Shown here: piece after piece, positions 52,714 through 64,000 of the stretch
Layout: each line of letters begins with the position of its first letter
Position numbering within the stretch: position 1 is the first letter of the stretch
Source of the DNA: Piscicola geometra
Taxonomy: Eukaryota; Annelida; Clitellata; Hirudinida; Piscicolidae
DNA length: 64,000 nucleotides
Direction of reading: 5' to 3'
Assembly: GCA_943735955.1 (NCBI GenBank)
Contig: OX030958.1
Span: 6,728,626-6,792,625 of the forward strand
Translations under genes and position numbers: made by a program
Notes under the pieces: generated by a model
The model's input: only the letters and a program-made list of their open reading frames with translations
Told to the model about the DNA's origin: nothing
Database searches by the model: none

Positions 52714-55700
52714 ACAGGCAGACAGGCAGGCAGGCAGGAAGACAGACAGACAGACAGGCAAGCAGGCAGACAGGCAGGCAGGCAGACAGGCAGGCAGGCA
52801 TCAAGGCGTCAATGCCTCATAAACTCCTCAATGCAGTGGCAATGCAGGCGTAAGTGGACATGCGAGGGAGGTAAGGTTCTGCAACCGCTGCTGCAACCGA
52901 TGCATCATCCCTATCTGATGCAGGCACTGACGCAGACAATACTATGATTTAATTATTTTTTAGTGCTTTTCACGTATTAGTAAATTAGTTTTATTTACAT
53001 TTTTTGTTTTAATGCAAAGACCAAGAGATTTTTACTCTTCGAGGGTGAAGGAGAAGGCTTCACTATTAATGCCATTTTAATTTTCCATTGAATAAAAATA
53101 ACTTTTAAAGCAAAACAATGTCTCGAGGAAGCGTAAACCAAAAAAACTAGCTGAGATCATTAAAATACACGTTTTGAAATGTTTTCTCAAATTAAAAAAC
53201 CATTAATCGTTTTATCTTCAAACAGTTGGTTAACCACTCACCATTTATAGCCAAAAAGGAATTTTTGCAAACAATTTCTATCAATAAAAATCCTCTTATA
53301 ATGAAGCCATTCATTTTGAAAGTGAAAAAAACATAAATGTATCAAATGTTCATTTGAATCCTAATCAAGTATAAAGCTCACTGAAATAAACTTTAAATTT
53401 TCTTTTAAGAATTCCATTATTAGTATAATTTATCTTATTGAAATTACTTTCATACACCCGCCTTATCTTTCTTATCATTATTCCATTAGATCGACTGCGA
53501 GACTTAATTTCAAGTATGACTCGTTTGATAAGTATTCTGACGAATCTTTCTAGTAAAAAATATTTTCAATTAATCAAAATTAAAATCACTATATTAACAC
53601 ACGTATTTACAAACATTTAAATATTTATATTTATCTAGATTTATAGGTATACATTTTTAAACCTCAAATGTTGTATATAAACAAAAAACTGAAAGTTTCC
53701 TCTTTGGGCGGATAAATATGTACGCTGCTGGGCAGTGCAAGTCAATAAGTTACACAAATTCAATTAAATCGTCCCATTTATCAACGATCAACCCTCTCTC
53801 CATCCCCTCTCCCTATCTCATTTATCTCCACCTATGATGTTTATCTTACAATGTGAAAATGTAAATTCTTAGATTAAAATGTTAGATTTAGTTTTTTTAA
53901 TTTATGATTTAAATATGGCACTGAATAACTTCACACTCTGCTTTATTCGCCTGTTGTCTCCATTCACTGAAATCTAATTTTGTAACCAAATGGAAGTAAC
54001 ATAGTTTCAAAGCATCATCGAGTCATTTTTGAACGAGCTTATACGTATCCTCCCACTGGTACCAATACTAAAAATACCTTTTAGTTTGCATGAACTTGTG
54101 TTTTTGTTAATAAGTACGGATCATTTTATCGATGTTTCTAATATAAAAGCATAACGGGCACATTTTTTCTTCTTAATTCTCGTTATCCAATCAATTAGGG
54201 CTTGATGTGCACTTGAGGGAGTGTGGAGGAGGTATGGCAGAAAGGGATCAATCCTTCGATCTTCGCATAAATATTCTTCTTCATCGGGCTGTGAAGACAA
54301 AGAGAGGCTCGTAAACAAGAAATAAATGATGCAAGCCTTTCCCAGAGAGCGTGCAATCAGGAAGCGTAAATTGTTTTCTGATGGTCTGAAATAAAAATGT
54401 AGAAAATGAAAGTGAAAAAGTTTCAATTAGTCGTCTGCTGCACTCATAGCTCGTTAAAGACTCTGGCCAAGCAGACAGGATCTCGAGTAGATCTGATCGA
54501 GTGCAGAGCTCGAAACTGCTTCCTTCAGTTACAAACTCCTTAATTATCAATCACCAAGAAGCGAGAATTCAAGCTGAGCTCGTTCGCCAGCCCACTCAAA
54601 ACACTTGCGCGTGAGATGCCTGCAAGGAATTAATAACTTAAGTTAACTTTCAGGTTCCAGGCAGTCGCGAGGCGTGTCTGGCGCCATGCAATTCAATCGA
54701 AGACATTGTTAGGCGAAGCAATTAGCAAGCAAAAGCTCAATGACTTCAATTATAAGTTTGTATTTCCAGCTTCTGAATTTTTCTCCTTGCATGTTGATGA
54801 TTCAAAACTTCTGTTTGTTTTAATGAGAAAATGAAGTTTTTTTATTTCAAAATCATCTTTCAAGGTTTTCATGAAGGAAACGCCGTATTAGGGCATTTTA
54901 AATGTGTCTTTTATAACATCAACAAAGGAAATAAGTTTCACCATGGCACACTCATTCAAACGCTTTCCATGCATTAAAAATGAGTTTCAATTATTTATCA
55001 TCATCATCAATACCACCAGCATCATCATCATCATCATCATCATCATCGTGGCTAATAGAAAGCATAAGTTTTCTTTACAAATGCCTGTGCACCAGAAAGC
55101 TTGACGGCAAACGCATCGATATTCCGAGATCGCCTCCGGCCAAGTGTCCAATACTTCATAGAGCTCGCGTATGCAGCTATGCAGGATTAACCATGGCGCA
55201 AATTTGTGTTTCACATATTTTGAAAGATTTAAAGCGATTAAATGTGGTAAACATCTAAGTGATTTTCCGTTTTAATAAATGTATTTGGAATACAATAATA
55301 AAGAGTTTTAATACTTAAATTTATATTTCAGCCGGATTCTTTTTTTAAATCATTTGATCGATTTAAGAAAAATATTTATTAAATAACAAAAATTAAGCGA
55401 GCAAATAATAATTTATTTAAATTGCTTTATAATTATTATGCAACCGTTTCTAAACTGCCTCTTTATTAAATTAAATGCCGACTTGGTCAATTATATTGAA
55501 AGAAAAATTTATAAACGGTTGTGGTTACCTAGACGGAATCAGCAAATTCTTAATTACCTTCCGTCTCCAGCACTCTTTCAACCCACTACACAAGCCACCT
55601 CCCTATCGTTTTACTCATTCACGTAGTAATGCTAACTCTTGTATATGTGTGTGTGTAAGTTTCTTATGAATTAAGTTGTTTAAAATTGCATAAAATTACT

Positions 55701-58700
55701 CAAAAAATTAATCAATAGTAAATAGATTAAAAATTTTATTTAATATTCAATAACTGAACAGAATACAAAACTTAATTTTAGATTATTTTCATTGTTACTT
55801 ATAAAAATTTAATTTTTTATCCAGTGGTCTTGAAGCTCGTTCGGGTTTAAGGGCTTAATAACAACCGTCATTGTATTTAAAGAAAAAAAATTCTGTTCGC
55901 ATACATTTTTTTAAATAAATTCTTGCGTCATTACCCACCTCCCAACCTTCTCTGATGTTATCGTTACAAACCGAGTTTTCTTTATCTTAATAAAAAATAT
56001 TCTTTAAAAAAATTATATATAAAATATTTATATAAAAAAAAATTTCTCAAATTATATAAAAAAAAATTTCTCAAATTATTTAAATAAAAAAGATTTTTTC
56101 AAAAAAAAAACAAAAAACCGAAACACTTCATTTTCAAACTAAAAAATTTAAATACTTTAAATGGTTTTAATCATAATAAATGTATTAACTCGAGCCTTAT
56201 AGTTATATTACAAACAAATCGTATATACCAAAACTTTCAGCCAATCAGCGACTCAGAACTTGATTTATCGCGGAAGCCACTTCGGCTAACCAATCATTTA
56301 GCCCTTTTTACTTTATACAACATATTACTGATGTATTTGATACATTCTTAATATATTTGCATCTAAATGTATCTGTATGTGTCAGTATGTATGTGTTCAA
56401 GAAGTGTGTATATATATTTGTGAGTTATATAAATTTGGAAAAATACTTTTCAGAGAAAACTGTTAAATTGTAATGCCTATTTGCAGTGCAAACACCAACT
56501 TTATAATGTTACTTCATAACATAGTTGGGTAGAAATAACCAAATGCTAAATAAAAATAATTTGTGAAAAACAATTTAGAAGTTGTTAAGAAGTTGAAAAG
56601 TTTTTTTTCTTTTTTTCCGTGCCAGTCAGAAGCCTTCCCCATCAAAGGTATGCCAATGCAATTGAAAATAATAGAATTCTTCTTCAATGCTATTGCCAAT
56701 AACTTCAAAGTGTGTTTTTAAACTATCAAAAATATTCATTATTCTTTGCTAATATTTTTTATTCTATAATATACTTTTTTGATGTTTATGAAAAAAATTA
56801 AATGATTCATTGTTATGATAAAGTCGGTGATAGTTATTAATTTTAATAACTTTTTACATCCTTTTTGCATCCTATTGCAGCTCTGGCAAAAGTCTTTTAC
56901 ACTTTATCAAAGTTTATGTCAAAAATCGATATTTTACAGTTTGTATTTCAACGTGCAAGTACTTAATTTAAACATTTATTTTTTAACAAAAACACTCGAA
57001 TGTTTACGACTGATTCATTTACTTTTCGATGTATGTTTGTCCCAAAGACTAGTGATGATCCTGGAAATAAATCAGAGATATAATTAGGCCCTAATTATTA
57101 GGGGGGGGGGCATAATCATCGATTTCAAAATTTAAAAACGTCCACCTAGGACATGATTAACAATAACAATACGAACAATACAAGAAGTATGACACAAAAA
57201 TCATTTTTTTATGTCAAAAATAACCTCTCACTCATCCGCGATTGGAAAAAAACACACAAAATGGAAGATGTTAAATCTTTTATTCCCCAAAAAAACACAT
57301 TTTTTTAAACTTGTTAAAAAATTTTGGTTTTTATATATATTTTTATATTTCTTGGTTAATACTTTCATTTATATAAAAAATAGTAAACTTTTTTTATTTT
57401 CAGTGAAAGAATCATCTTTTGATTTCAACAGGCATAAAAGTCTTTTTTGCTTTTTTCTATAAACCAGTTTTGTTGCTTTAAAAAAACTTAGCTTTTTTTC
57501 TTTTACTCTAGTTAAGTTTTGACTGTTTTTTTGCTTGACCTGTTGCTATGAAGCCTCCGAAAGACGGGATCTGTCCATTTCTAGGCTGCTGGCTCTTTTA
57601 TAGGATGATGGATCAACTGACTGCATTCAATTTACTAGTTTCTTCAATCTACGGTTTCCCTTACCACACTGCCTCTCTATTCCAAGGTTGTGAAATAGAG
57701 TGCCATCGGGTTTAGAGCCTGCTCACTGATTGGGTACTTCATAGGTAAGGCCTCTTCATCAATGTCCTAGTCTCTCTTTTGTCTATCTAAAACCGTTTTG
57801 AGACTTACTCCAAGTGCTCAACTGCTGCTTTTGACACCAAATGCACATTCAAGCCAAAAAACACCATCCGAACAACTTGAAATAGGAAGGTTCCATAACT
57901 TCTCTGACTAGACAGGCTAGGTCATTGTTTATTTGTGGGTTTTGGCTTGAGAACTCAGTGAGATCATTAAAGTGGTGAATAAGAAATGTTGTTGCCTAGG
58001 AAAAATCCCGAACTTGTTGTCTTATTATAAAAACAGCCTACTGGATACCATTATTTACTCAAGGTCGAGAAGAAACTCAATGAATCGGTTCCAAGGTTTG
58101 GCTGAGCTCGGGAGTCACCAGCTGAAGACACATGTCAAGTGCATGTCCAACTACACTAGAATTTTTTCTATAAATTTTTATTTCCACCATAAAACTTTGT
58201 TAAACCTGATATATCCTCATATCGGTTTCAACCAAATGCAGAACTTTATTCATGCCACTGCTAAAGCCCAGTGTAGTGTGGGCGGCACAAATATTTTTTT
58301 ATAATATTTATAATATAATATTATATTAAGTATAATATTAAGTAACCTTATTATCGTAAAATTTGAGTAAATTAAATTATCTAATGATTTCTTTTTGCTT
58401 GAAAACGCCGAAGCTTGAGCCTAAATCTTCGATTTAGTTTTTGGGTGTGGGGAGGCCGGGGTTTCATCAAAAGTACCAACTTCATACATTGAATACTCAT
58501 GAAACAACCTAGTGAACAATATTCCAAGTGGACGTAACGAATTTCCAGTTTTTCGATTTTTTGCCTACTTCAATATAATTCATTACAAACAACTAAAAAA
58601 ATACAAAAAAATTATTAATGATTTAAAAAATGAAAATTTACTGTCAGACCATGCAGATTCCGTTTTCCTCTTTTCTGACCTGTTAACCAAGATTATTTTA

Positions 58701-60169
58701 ATGATCCCATTTCGTTTTAAAACTTTAAATTTAACAATGCAAAAACAAGTTAAAGATTTAAACTATGTAAATATATAAAGTTCATTTATTAGATTTTAAA
58801 CAAATATTTTTCTAAATTGTGAACTTTGAAAAAAATAGGATATATTAACAGGAGCTCTACAATATTAAAACAAATAAATGTAACTAGCAAATATGGAGTG
58901 CGTGTATAAATGACACATATGCATAAGAAACAACAATTTAAATCATTCTAAACCAGACAAATTTTAAATTGATAAATGAGCATCTTTAAAACTGATTCGA
59001 TAAATATGCGAAGCAGATAAGAATCTGAACTACCAATCGTTTCGATACATTAACTCTCCAATTGTATTTTGCATTTTGACATTTTTTAGTTCATCTTTTT
59101 TTGCATTCATTTACTTCCCGAGGATCATAATTCTTATCATCTTACCATCACAAACTGACACTTTGTAATTTTCATTATGTTATAACCATCTCAAAAATTT
59201 TTTGATTTTTTAAAATCAATTTTAAAAACATCTAAATATTAACTAGCATTATCATCATCAAAAGCAACATCATTTTCATCGTTATCAACACCACCAGAAA
59301 CACAATTCTTCTCATCACCAGCATCATCCGATCTTCTTCTCATTTAGTTGATTGATTGAATTAATCTTTCAAAGTCTGTCGCTTTTTCTTATTTAATTTT
59401 ATTTGAAAATCTCATTAAGTTGCCTGCGTCTTTATCTGAACAGATTCTGTCTGCTGATTCTACGAAGTTGCAGACCATTTATGCTTTTGTGAAATCCATT
59501 TATTTCAAACATTTTTCAAAGTTCGTTTTTAAATACTTTATAAGAGAACTTCGTTGTATAAATTTATTAATTTAAAAAACTAATTCTTAGCAAATCTTAG
59601 TAAATACTTTGAAAATATCTCCAATGTAGACTATTTAATACCTAGATACATTGACAACTTTCGATCTTTCAAAACTAAGTCAGTTAGCCTTTTAAATGAC
59701 TTCTCATAAAACTATGAAGGCATATCACAGCCATCACATACACCCACAATTAATGACTCTCATTTATCATAATTATTGGCGTTTAAAGCACGGATAAATA
59801 CAATAAACAAAGAATATTATCGTCAAACGAAATTATGATTCTCAGAGACAATACTGTCTCACATTTGTTAGTCCCTCGCGTATTTCCAAAGGATAAAACG
59901 TTGGGGCGTATCTATTCGACTCAGTGTTTAATGTTTTAATAGTCTAATCGCCTGTCTGCACACGTGAGAGCGGTGATTGCCTTGGGTGTAACGTCTCTAA
60001 TTACTGCCAAAGATTCACTTCTAATACAATATTTCAATTCATTCCGATCTCAAAAAGTTACTTTAACTCTTGAGCTACACTATTCAGCTACCCAATAAAT
60101 CATATCTTGAAATGTTTCCCTCATAAACATCATTATTATTAAATTGTATATTGCAAACAGACACGAAGC
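50620..60169. other. 9.5 kb with no recognised gene
   Basis: Mostly AT-rich unique DNA. It contains the PNPT1 poly(A) signal (50686), a CAGG/CAGA minisatellite (52655-52803) and a SINE-like scrap (55828-55870). Exon-like islands I cannot assign: 51825-51901 (plus) with ATGAAGAGTGCG and a strong donor CACA|gtaagc; 54120-55200 (minus) with several good acceptors; and 57530-58170, where broken minus-strand frames suggest an old coding or transposon remnant. None meets the standard for a gene call. Confidence 0.45.
52655..52803 (+). repeat. (CAGG/CAGA)n minisatellite
   Basis: About 36 tetranucleotides of GCAG, GCAA and ACAG type. Open frames in all registers (SRQAGRQAGRQ-like) are repeat artefacts. 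Confidence 0.95.
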
Positions 60170-62380
60170 ATGAAAGCAATCAATGGAAGTGGCAGCAGCA
60201 GCAACCAGTTGAGAGTGTTCGATCTCCATCATCACTTCATCAACTCGGCAACCACTCCGCACACTCCCTCATTCGCCCAGCAGTCCTGCGCAGAGAAGGA
60301 TGAAAACGTCAAGATGGCGAATAAAAAGAATCAAGCAGTCACCAAGAAGAACGCCAGCCCAAGCTCAACGTCTACTTCCACATCCACTGCCTCTCAACCT
60401 CCCAAGAACCCACTATCCTCCACAACTCTTGTTCCTGCCACTCCCATCCCAGCCACCAGGAACCCCAGATGTGCCCATTGCAGGAACCATGGCGTCCAAA
60501 CCACGCTCAAAGGCCACAAAGCCTACTGTCCCTACCGTCACTGCAACTGCGCCCAGTGCCAGCTGGTACGCATGCGACAGAAGGTTGGCGGAGTCTTTGA
60601 TCTTCTGTGACTCACTCAATTTGCTGGCATTTCGAATGCATAATTAATTATGCATTCGAAATGCATAATTAATTATGCATTGCTTTGCATATCAAAGATT
60701 ATTCGTTTTCTCGAATCGTTTGTATGCGTTGAAACTTTCCACGGAATTTTCACCACAAGAAACGTCAATCACCCGCTCAAAGGTGATGGCGAAGAACGTG
60801 GCTCTACGCAGGAGACAGGAGCTCGACCGGCAGAAGCAGCAGGAGGCGATGCAGAACAGGCAAAGCGACTGCGAAGAAGCAAACCACTTCCGAGAGTTTT
60901 CTCCCTGCTACCAAGAAGCGCCCCTCCTCAACCTCGGTTCCTTTGATCCTTCAGTGCATTCATTGTAATATGACATGATAGCGCAAAGACTTTATCGAGG
61001 AATTAAATATATCATTTTGTTTCGAGACGAGTTTGTAGCATCAAACACACAAATCACCTCGAAAGAAATGGACAAGACTGGGTCAGCGGGAAACAGAGGC
61101 AAGGGACCAGATGGTGGTGAAACTAAAGACCACATCAGCACTCTTGCTCTCATCATTCTCAACTTCTACAACAATGACCCCAAGATCGCCATTGACAGCG
61201 TCAGAAAAGGTTAAAGAGGGAATCTATTTTGGGTTTAATTTACTCTTTTTCTTTTCGTTTTCCAGTTTGGTTTTGTATTACAGATGCTTGTTTTTGGTAA
61301 TGTTCGTTTTTTTATTGTTTATATATTTTAATTCTTTGAGTGCAAAAATCTTTTTGGTTGTTTCTGTGAATTTTTGGTGTTTATGGCATGCTGTAAACGC
61401 CTTTCAGCTTGTTTAACTTTGTTTATTAAAAATTTTCGTACATTGAAAAATAATCCACAACTTATACAATCTTTAAGATATAATTGAAACTTAAAAATAA
61501 CTTTTATGATTTTAATTAACATTTTAAAAAATATTTTGAATGCGTAACTACAGTGGCGAAGGAATTGGACAGTCTGCTGCAGAAGGAGCCCTTGGTGGAA
61601 GGCGACATCAGCCCGTGTTGCCAACAAGATGAGGTTTTGCCTTTCTTCAAAACAATTTTCATTGATTCAGCTATTTGAAAGAAAATAATTTTAATTGTGC
61701 TAATTCACACCAAATCACACCAACTTGTTAATTTCTCGAAGATGGAAGTTCGTTCGGACAAAGTTTCTACTGATGTTTCTGCAAGCCAAATTCTTTCTCC
61801 CTCTTCCTTATACAACAAACCTCCAAACAAAGTTACTAACCAGCCTCACAACCACTTTCGACCAGTTTCTAAAATGTCTGACTTGGAAGCCTTCAAACAC
61901 AGAGTAGGGTCGAGTCTCTACCTTCCCGTTGTGGGCAGCTGGGCTCTCAGAAACATTCAACCTTATAATAATAATGATAATAGTAATATTAATAACAATA
62001 ACAATAATAATAATAATAATAATAATAAATTTCGAACCATAAACTCGAAAGATTCAAGTCAGAGGCAAGTAAGTTTGGACAAGGTTAAGTTCGAAGTGGA
62101 CGTCGATGTTGATGTGGTCAGTCTTCGAATTCCCGATAACGACATCAGTAATTCACCCTATTCCATCAAAAACCTCATGTCTCCTCTAGCAAAGAAACCT
62201 AAGCTTTCACTGGATGACTCCAAACCCGCGCGGAAGAACAACGGTCACGCATACATGGGGGGTGACTCGGACTTTTTTCGCGAGTACCTTTGCATCCAAA
62301 TGGCGCAGTCTCACAAATGTTACGACCCTCGTTCTGCCCCCTTTCCCGCCTTCTACTTCCCTACCTACCGCAGCAATTAA
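60170..62380 (+). CDS. DM-domain transcription factor (DMRT family)
   Basis: Five coding exons in phase, 476 aa: 60170-60583, 60783-60936, 61066-61209, 61554-61633, 61742-62380. A Ser/Thr-rich leader precedes the DM zinc module at about residues 98-160: [20 protein letters not shown], then [20 protein letters not shown]. The C-terminal recognition helix is encoded by exon 2 ([20 protein letters not shown]). All Cys/His zinc ligands are present. Exons 3-4 encode a helical segment ([20 protein letters not shown]) that may be a diverged DMA (CUE-like) domain. Exon 5 has a poly-Asn run and [23 protein letters not shown] proteins are nuclear DNA-binding factors of sex differentiation and neurogenesis; the subfamily is not assigned. 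An in-frame TAA at 60966 would end a short form if exon 2 is not spliced at 60937. AATAAA at 62430. Confidence 0.85.
60627..60680. promoter_or_regulatory. Perfect palindrome with repeated ATGCATAATTAATTATGCAT
   Basis: In the 199-bp first DMRT intron, 60627-60664 is a perfect 38-bp palindrome centred on TAATTA. Its core ATGCATAATTAATTATGCAT (60636-60655) recurs at 60661-60680. The core contains octamer-like ATGCATAAT half sites and TAAT homeodomain sites. It may be a homeodomain or POU binding cluster, or a cruciform-forming repeat of no function. Confidence 0.5.
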
Positions 62381-62925
62381 TTGCACAACGCATGAAGCAA
62401 AAGACCATTCAGAGCTCCAACGCCCACTAAATAAATCTATGCATGATTTTGTAAAATATAATTATGATCTTGGTGCTTTATTGTTCTTCTGTCGGAATTT
62501 GAGTGGCTGACTTTTTTATGTTTTTATGATATTACATTTTCAAATCCGTCCATTTTGTAACTTCTTTTAATGTTTTTTTATTTGTTACAACTTTATCAGC
62601 TTGAGGGGTAATCGATATTTTCATAACTATTTTATTTAGAAAGTTATATGTTCTAATAATATAAATGAAAACCTAATAGAAACTTTTTTGCCGTGCTTTT
62701 GTTTAAATTCTATGACCATTCAATCAATCAATCATTAAAATGAATTTGTATAGCGCTGTTTCTCAAATTTTAAAGCGTAAGATGGAAGCTGGTAACTCTT
62801 TACAAAGAGTATGAAAATTTTTTATGTTTTTATGAAATAAAACTTTTAGACCCGTCCATTTTGAATTCGTGACATCACAAACGACGTCTAAATATTTTTA
62901 AACTGACAGTTACATAGATTAAAAA
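62381..62925. other. Intergenic, with a dispersed-repeat scrap
   Basis: Poly(A) signal of the DMRT gene at 62430. At 62725-62800 CAATCAATCAATCATT precedes AATTTGTATAGCGC and TTTAAAGCG, a repeat related to the piece near 1765. The remainder should hold the promoter of the Ig-like gene. Confidence 0.5.
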
Positions 62926-64000
62926 ATGTGCAAAATCGTTGTTAATTTGATTCTCCTAGTCTGTTTGCAATGCATATTGGGCGAGGAGAACAGACCAAAG
63001 AACCAGGTGGTGAGACTGGGTTCAACTGCTTCCTTCCAATGCAAGACCAGAACCTTTGGTCACGGACTCCTCTTCTACTACCAGCGGGTGGAAGGCCTGA
63101 TGGCCGAAGTCATTCACGAATCCACCTACCAAGACTCATCATTCGGCAAGCGCTTGAAGATTGATGTGAAGCGAACCAAGAACTGGTGGCTGTACACCCT
63201 CACAATCACGAATGTCAAATTCTACGATTACGGCGTCTACATTTGCTACGATAACTTTAAGCAAAACAAAAAGAGTGCTCTCCTGACGGTTATAGGAGAG
63301 CCGGAGTGTCACTCGAGCCACCATTACAGGCACATCCGTTACAGCTGCTCGATCATACACTCGGACTACTTCAAAATCGACGTCAAGTGGAGTTGCAATC
63401 GCGGAGATTATTTCTTGTGGGAGAGACCGAATCTCATTCATCTCAGGGTTCCTGGCATCGAAAAGTTGATCACAATCAGCAGGCACATCAGCAATGTCAC
63501 GCTCGACAAAGCAGTCGCGCCGAATGACGACTTCAAATGCAATTGCACGTTCAAGAACCACGCCGACAACTTTCCTACTTGGGTTGAAAACATCGACAAC
63601 AGCAGCATGCCCTTGGAGATTGAGTTGAGGCCCCTGACTGAAGTGAAGTTCAACGTCAGTGCCAGCTACAACCTGGTGGTCGAAGAACCCATCATGTGCT
63701 ACAGCAACAGCAACCTCTCCATCACCTATTTCATCCTCAAAAGCAACAACGAAACCACCACGAACAACGTCTTGAGGTACAACCACGCCAACCAAATCGT
63801 CGACCTCACCTGCTACGCCAAGAACGGTCTGAATCTCGAGCCTTTGAGCACCACCATAAAAGGCTTGAAGGCTGTCAATACTTACAATCGAACTTCTTGC
63901 GAGGCATACGACGTGGGAAAGTGCTTCGAGAAGTACTTCTACTACGTCGAGAGATCAGGTCAGTTTTTGAGGCTGCAAAAACTGCACTACGATTACCTGT
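62926..64000 (+). CDS. Ig-like secreted or membrane protein, 5' part
   Basis: ATG 62926 opens a frame that runs 358 codons to the window end without a stop or a needed intron; a strong donor (AGATCAG|gtcagt) at 63959 may end the exon. Residues 1-19 are a signal peptide (MCKIVVNLILLVCLQCILG). Residues 25-110 form a V-type Ig domain: SFQCKT (first Cys), a Tyr-rich B-C region, TLTITNVKFYDYGVYICYD (Asp-x-Gly-x-Tyr-x-Cys signature), then a LLTVIG G strand. The rest (residues 112-358) is Cys-rich and has many N-glycosylation sites (NVT, NCT, NSS, NVS, NLS, NET, NRT). It looks extracellular, but I recognise no domain. It has no close family that I know; possible roles are adhesion or immune recognition. 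High GC and codon quality contrast with the AT-rich flank. Confidence 0.75.
   Translation, partial: MCKIVVNLILLVCLQCILGEENRPKNQVVRLGSTASFQCKTRTFGHGLLFYYQRVEGLMAEVIHESTYQDSSFGKRLKIDVKRTKNWWLYTLTITNVKFYDYGVYICYDNFKQNKKSALLTVIGEPECHSSHHYRHIRYSCSIIHSDYFKIDVKWSCNRGDYFLWERPNLIHLRVPGIEKLITISRHISNVTLDKAVAPNDDFKCNCTFKNHADNFPTWVENIDNSSMPLEIELRPLTEVKFNVSASYNLVVEEPIMCYSNSNLSITYFILKSNNETTTNNVLRYNHANQIVDLTCYAKNGLNLEPLSTTIKGLKAVNTYNRTSCEAYDVGKCFEKYFYYVERSGQFLRLQKLHYDYL

Noticed and set aside
57530..58170. Possible transposase relic on the minus strand
   Set aside because: Fragments look once-coding, but there are many stops and no motif I can name; too weak to call.
63139..63795. 218-codon minus-strand frame
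   Set aside because: Lies antisense to the longer plus-strand Ig-like coding frame, which has a signal peptide and a domain signature; the minus frame has neither.

Overview
KIND OF GENOME. This is nuclear DNA of an invertebrate animal. Five conserved animal genes with many short introns can be read through it, all homologues of human genes, set among very abundant microsatellites and minisatellites, non-LTR retrotransposon fragments and a tRNA-derived SINE family. The gene set and texture fit a lophotrochozoan (annelid or mollusc). A leech-like annelid is my best guess, but it is recall-based inference. I built the gene models by hand: homology to remembered human proteins chose each exon, and every junction was required to keep splice phase. 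Each of the six complete models totals a whole number of codons. || LAYOUT. 1-6.5 kb: minisatellites, two SINE copies and an unrecognised three-exon gene (2548-3120). 6.5-11.0 kb, minus strand: MVB12 (ESCRT-I), with a decayed RTE-like LINE in one intron. 11.5-16.3 kb, plus: MED15 (Mediator), divergent from MVB12 and 446 bp away. 18.3-19.7 kb, minus: a dead hAT/DUF4371 transposase and a secreted PAN/apple-like first exon. 20.6-35.4 kb, plus: INPP5F/SAC2 in 25 exons. Its introns hold a 22-bp satellite, a 5'-truncated RNase H LINE and a 1.8-kb G-rich 12-mer minisatellite. 37.0-43.8 kb, minus: ZFYVE28/LST2 with a complete FYVE domain. 44.3-50.6 kb, plus: PNPT1 (mitochondrial PNPase) in 17 exons, divergent from ZFYVE28 and 451 bp away. 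50.6-60.2 kb: mostly AT-rich, no recognised gene. 60.2-62.4 kb, plus: a DM-domain (DMRT) gene. 62.9 kb to the end, plus: the start of a secreted or membrane Ig-like protein that runs off the window. || HOW THE GENES RELATE. MVB12, INPP5F and ZFYVE28 homologues all act on endosomes and receptor sorting in other animals; MED15, PNPT1 and DMRT have unrelated roles. || MAIN UNUSUAL PATTERN. Splice sites are fused to microsatellites. Donors run straight into (gt)n, gtgatgatg, gtactactact or gttggttgg arrays, and acceptors are often the last unit of (atc)n, (ac)n or (act)n arrays. Two introns are essentially one triplet array from end to end. Where the same kinds of repeat fall in exons they stay in frame, giving long Q/N/T/S/D/G tracts inside conserved proteins.
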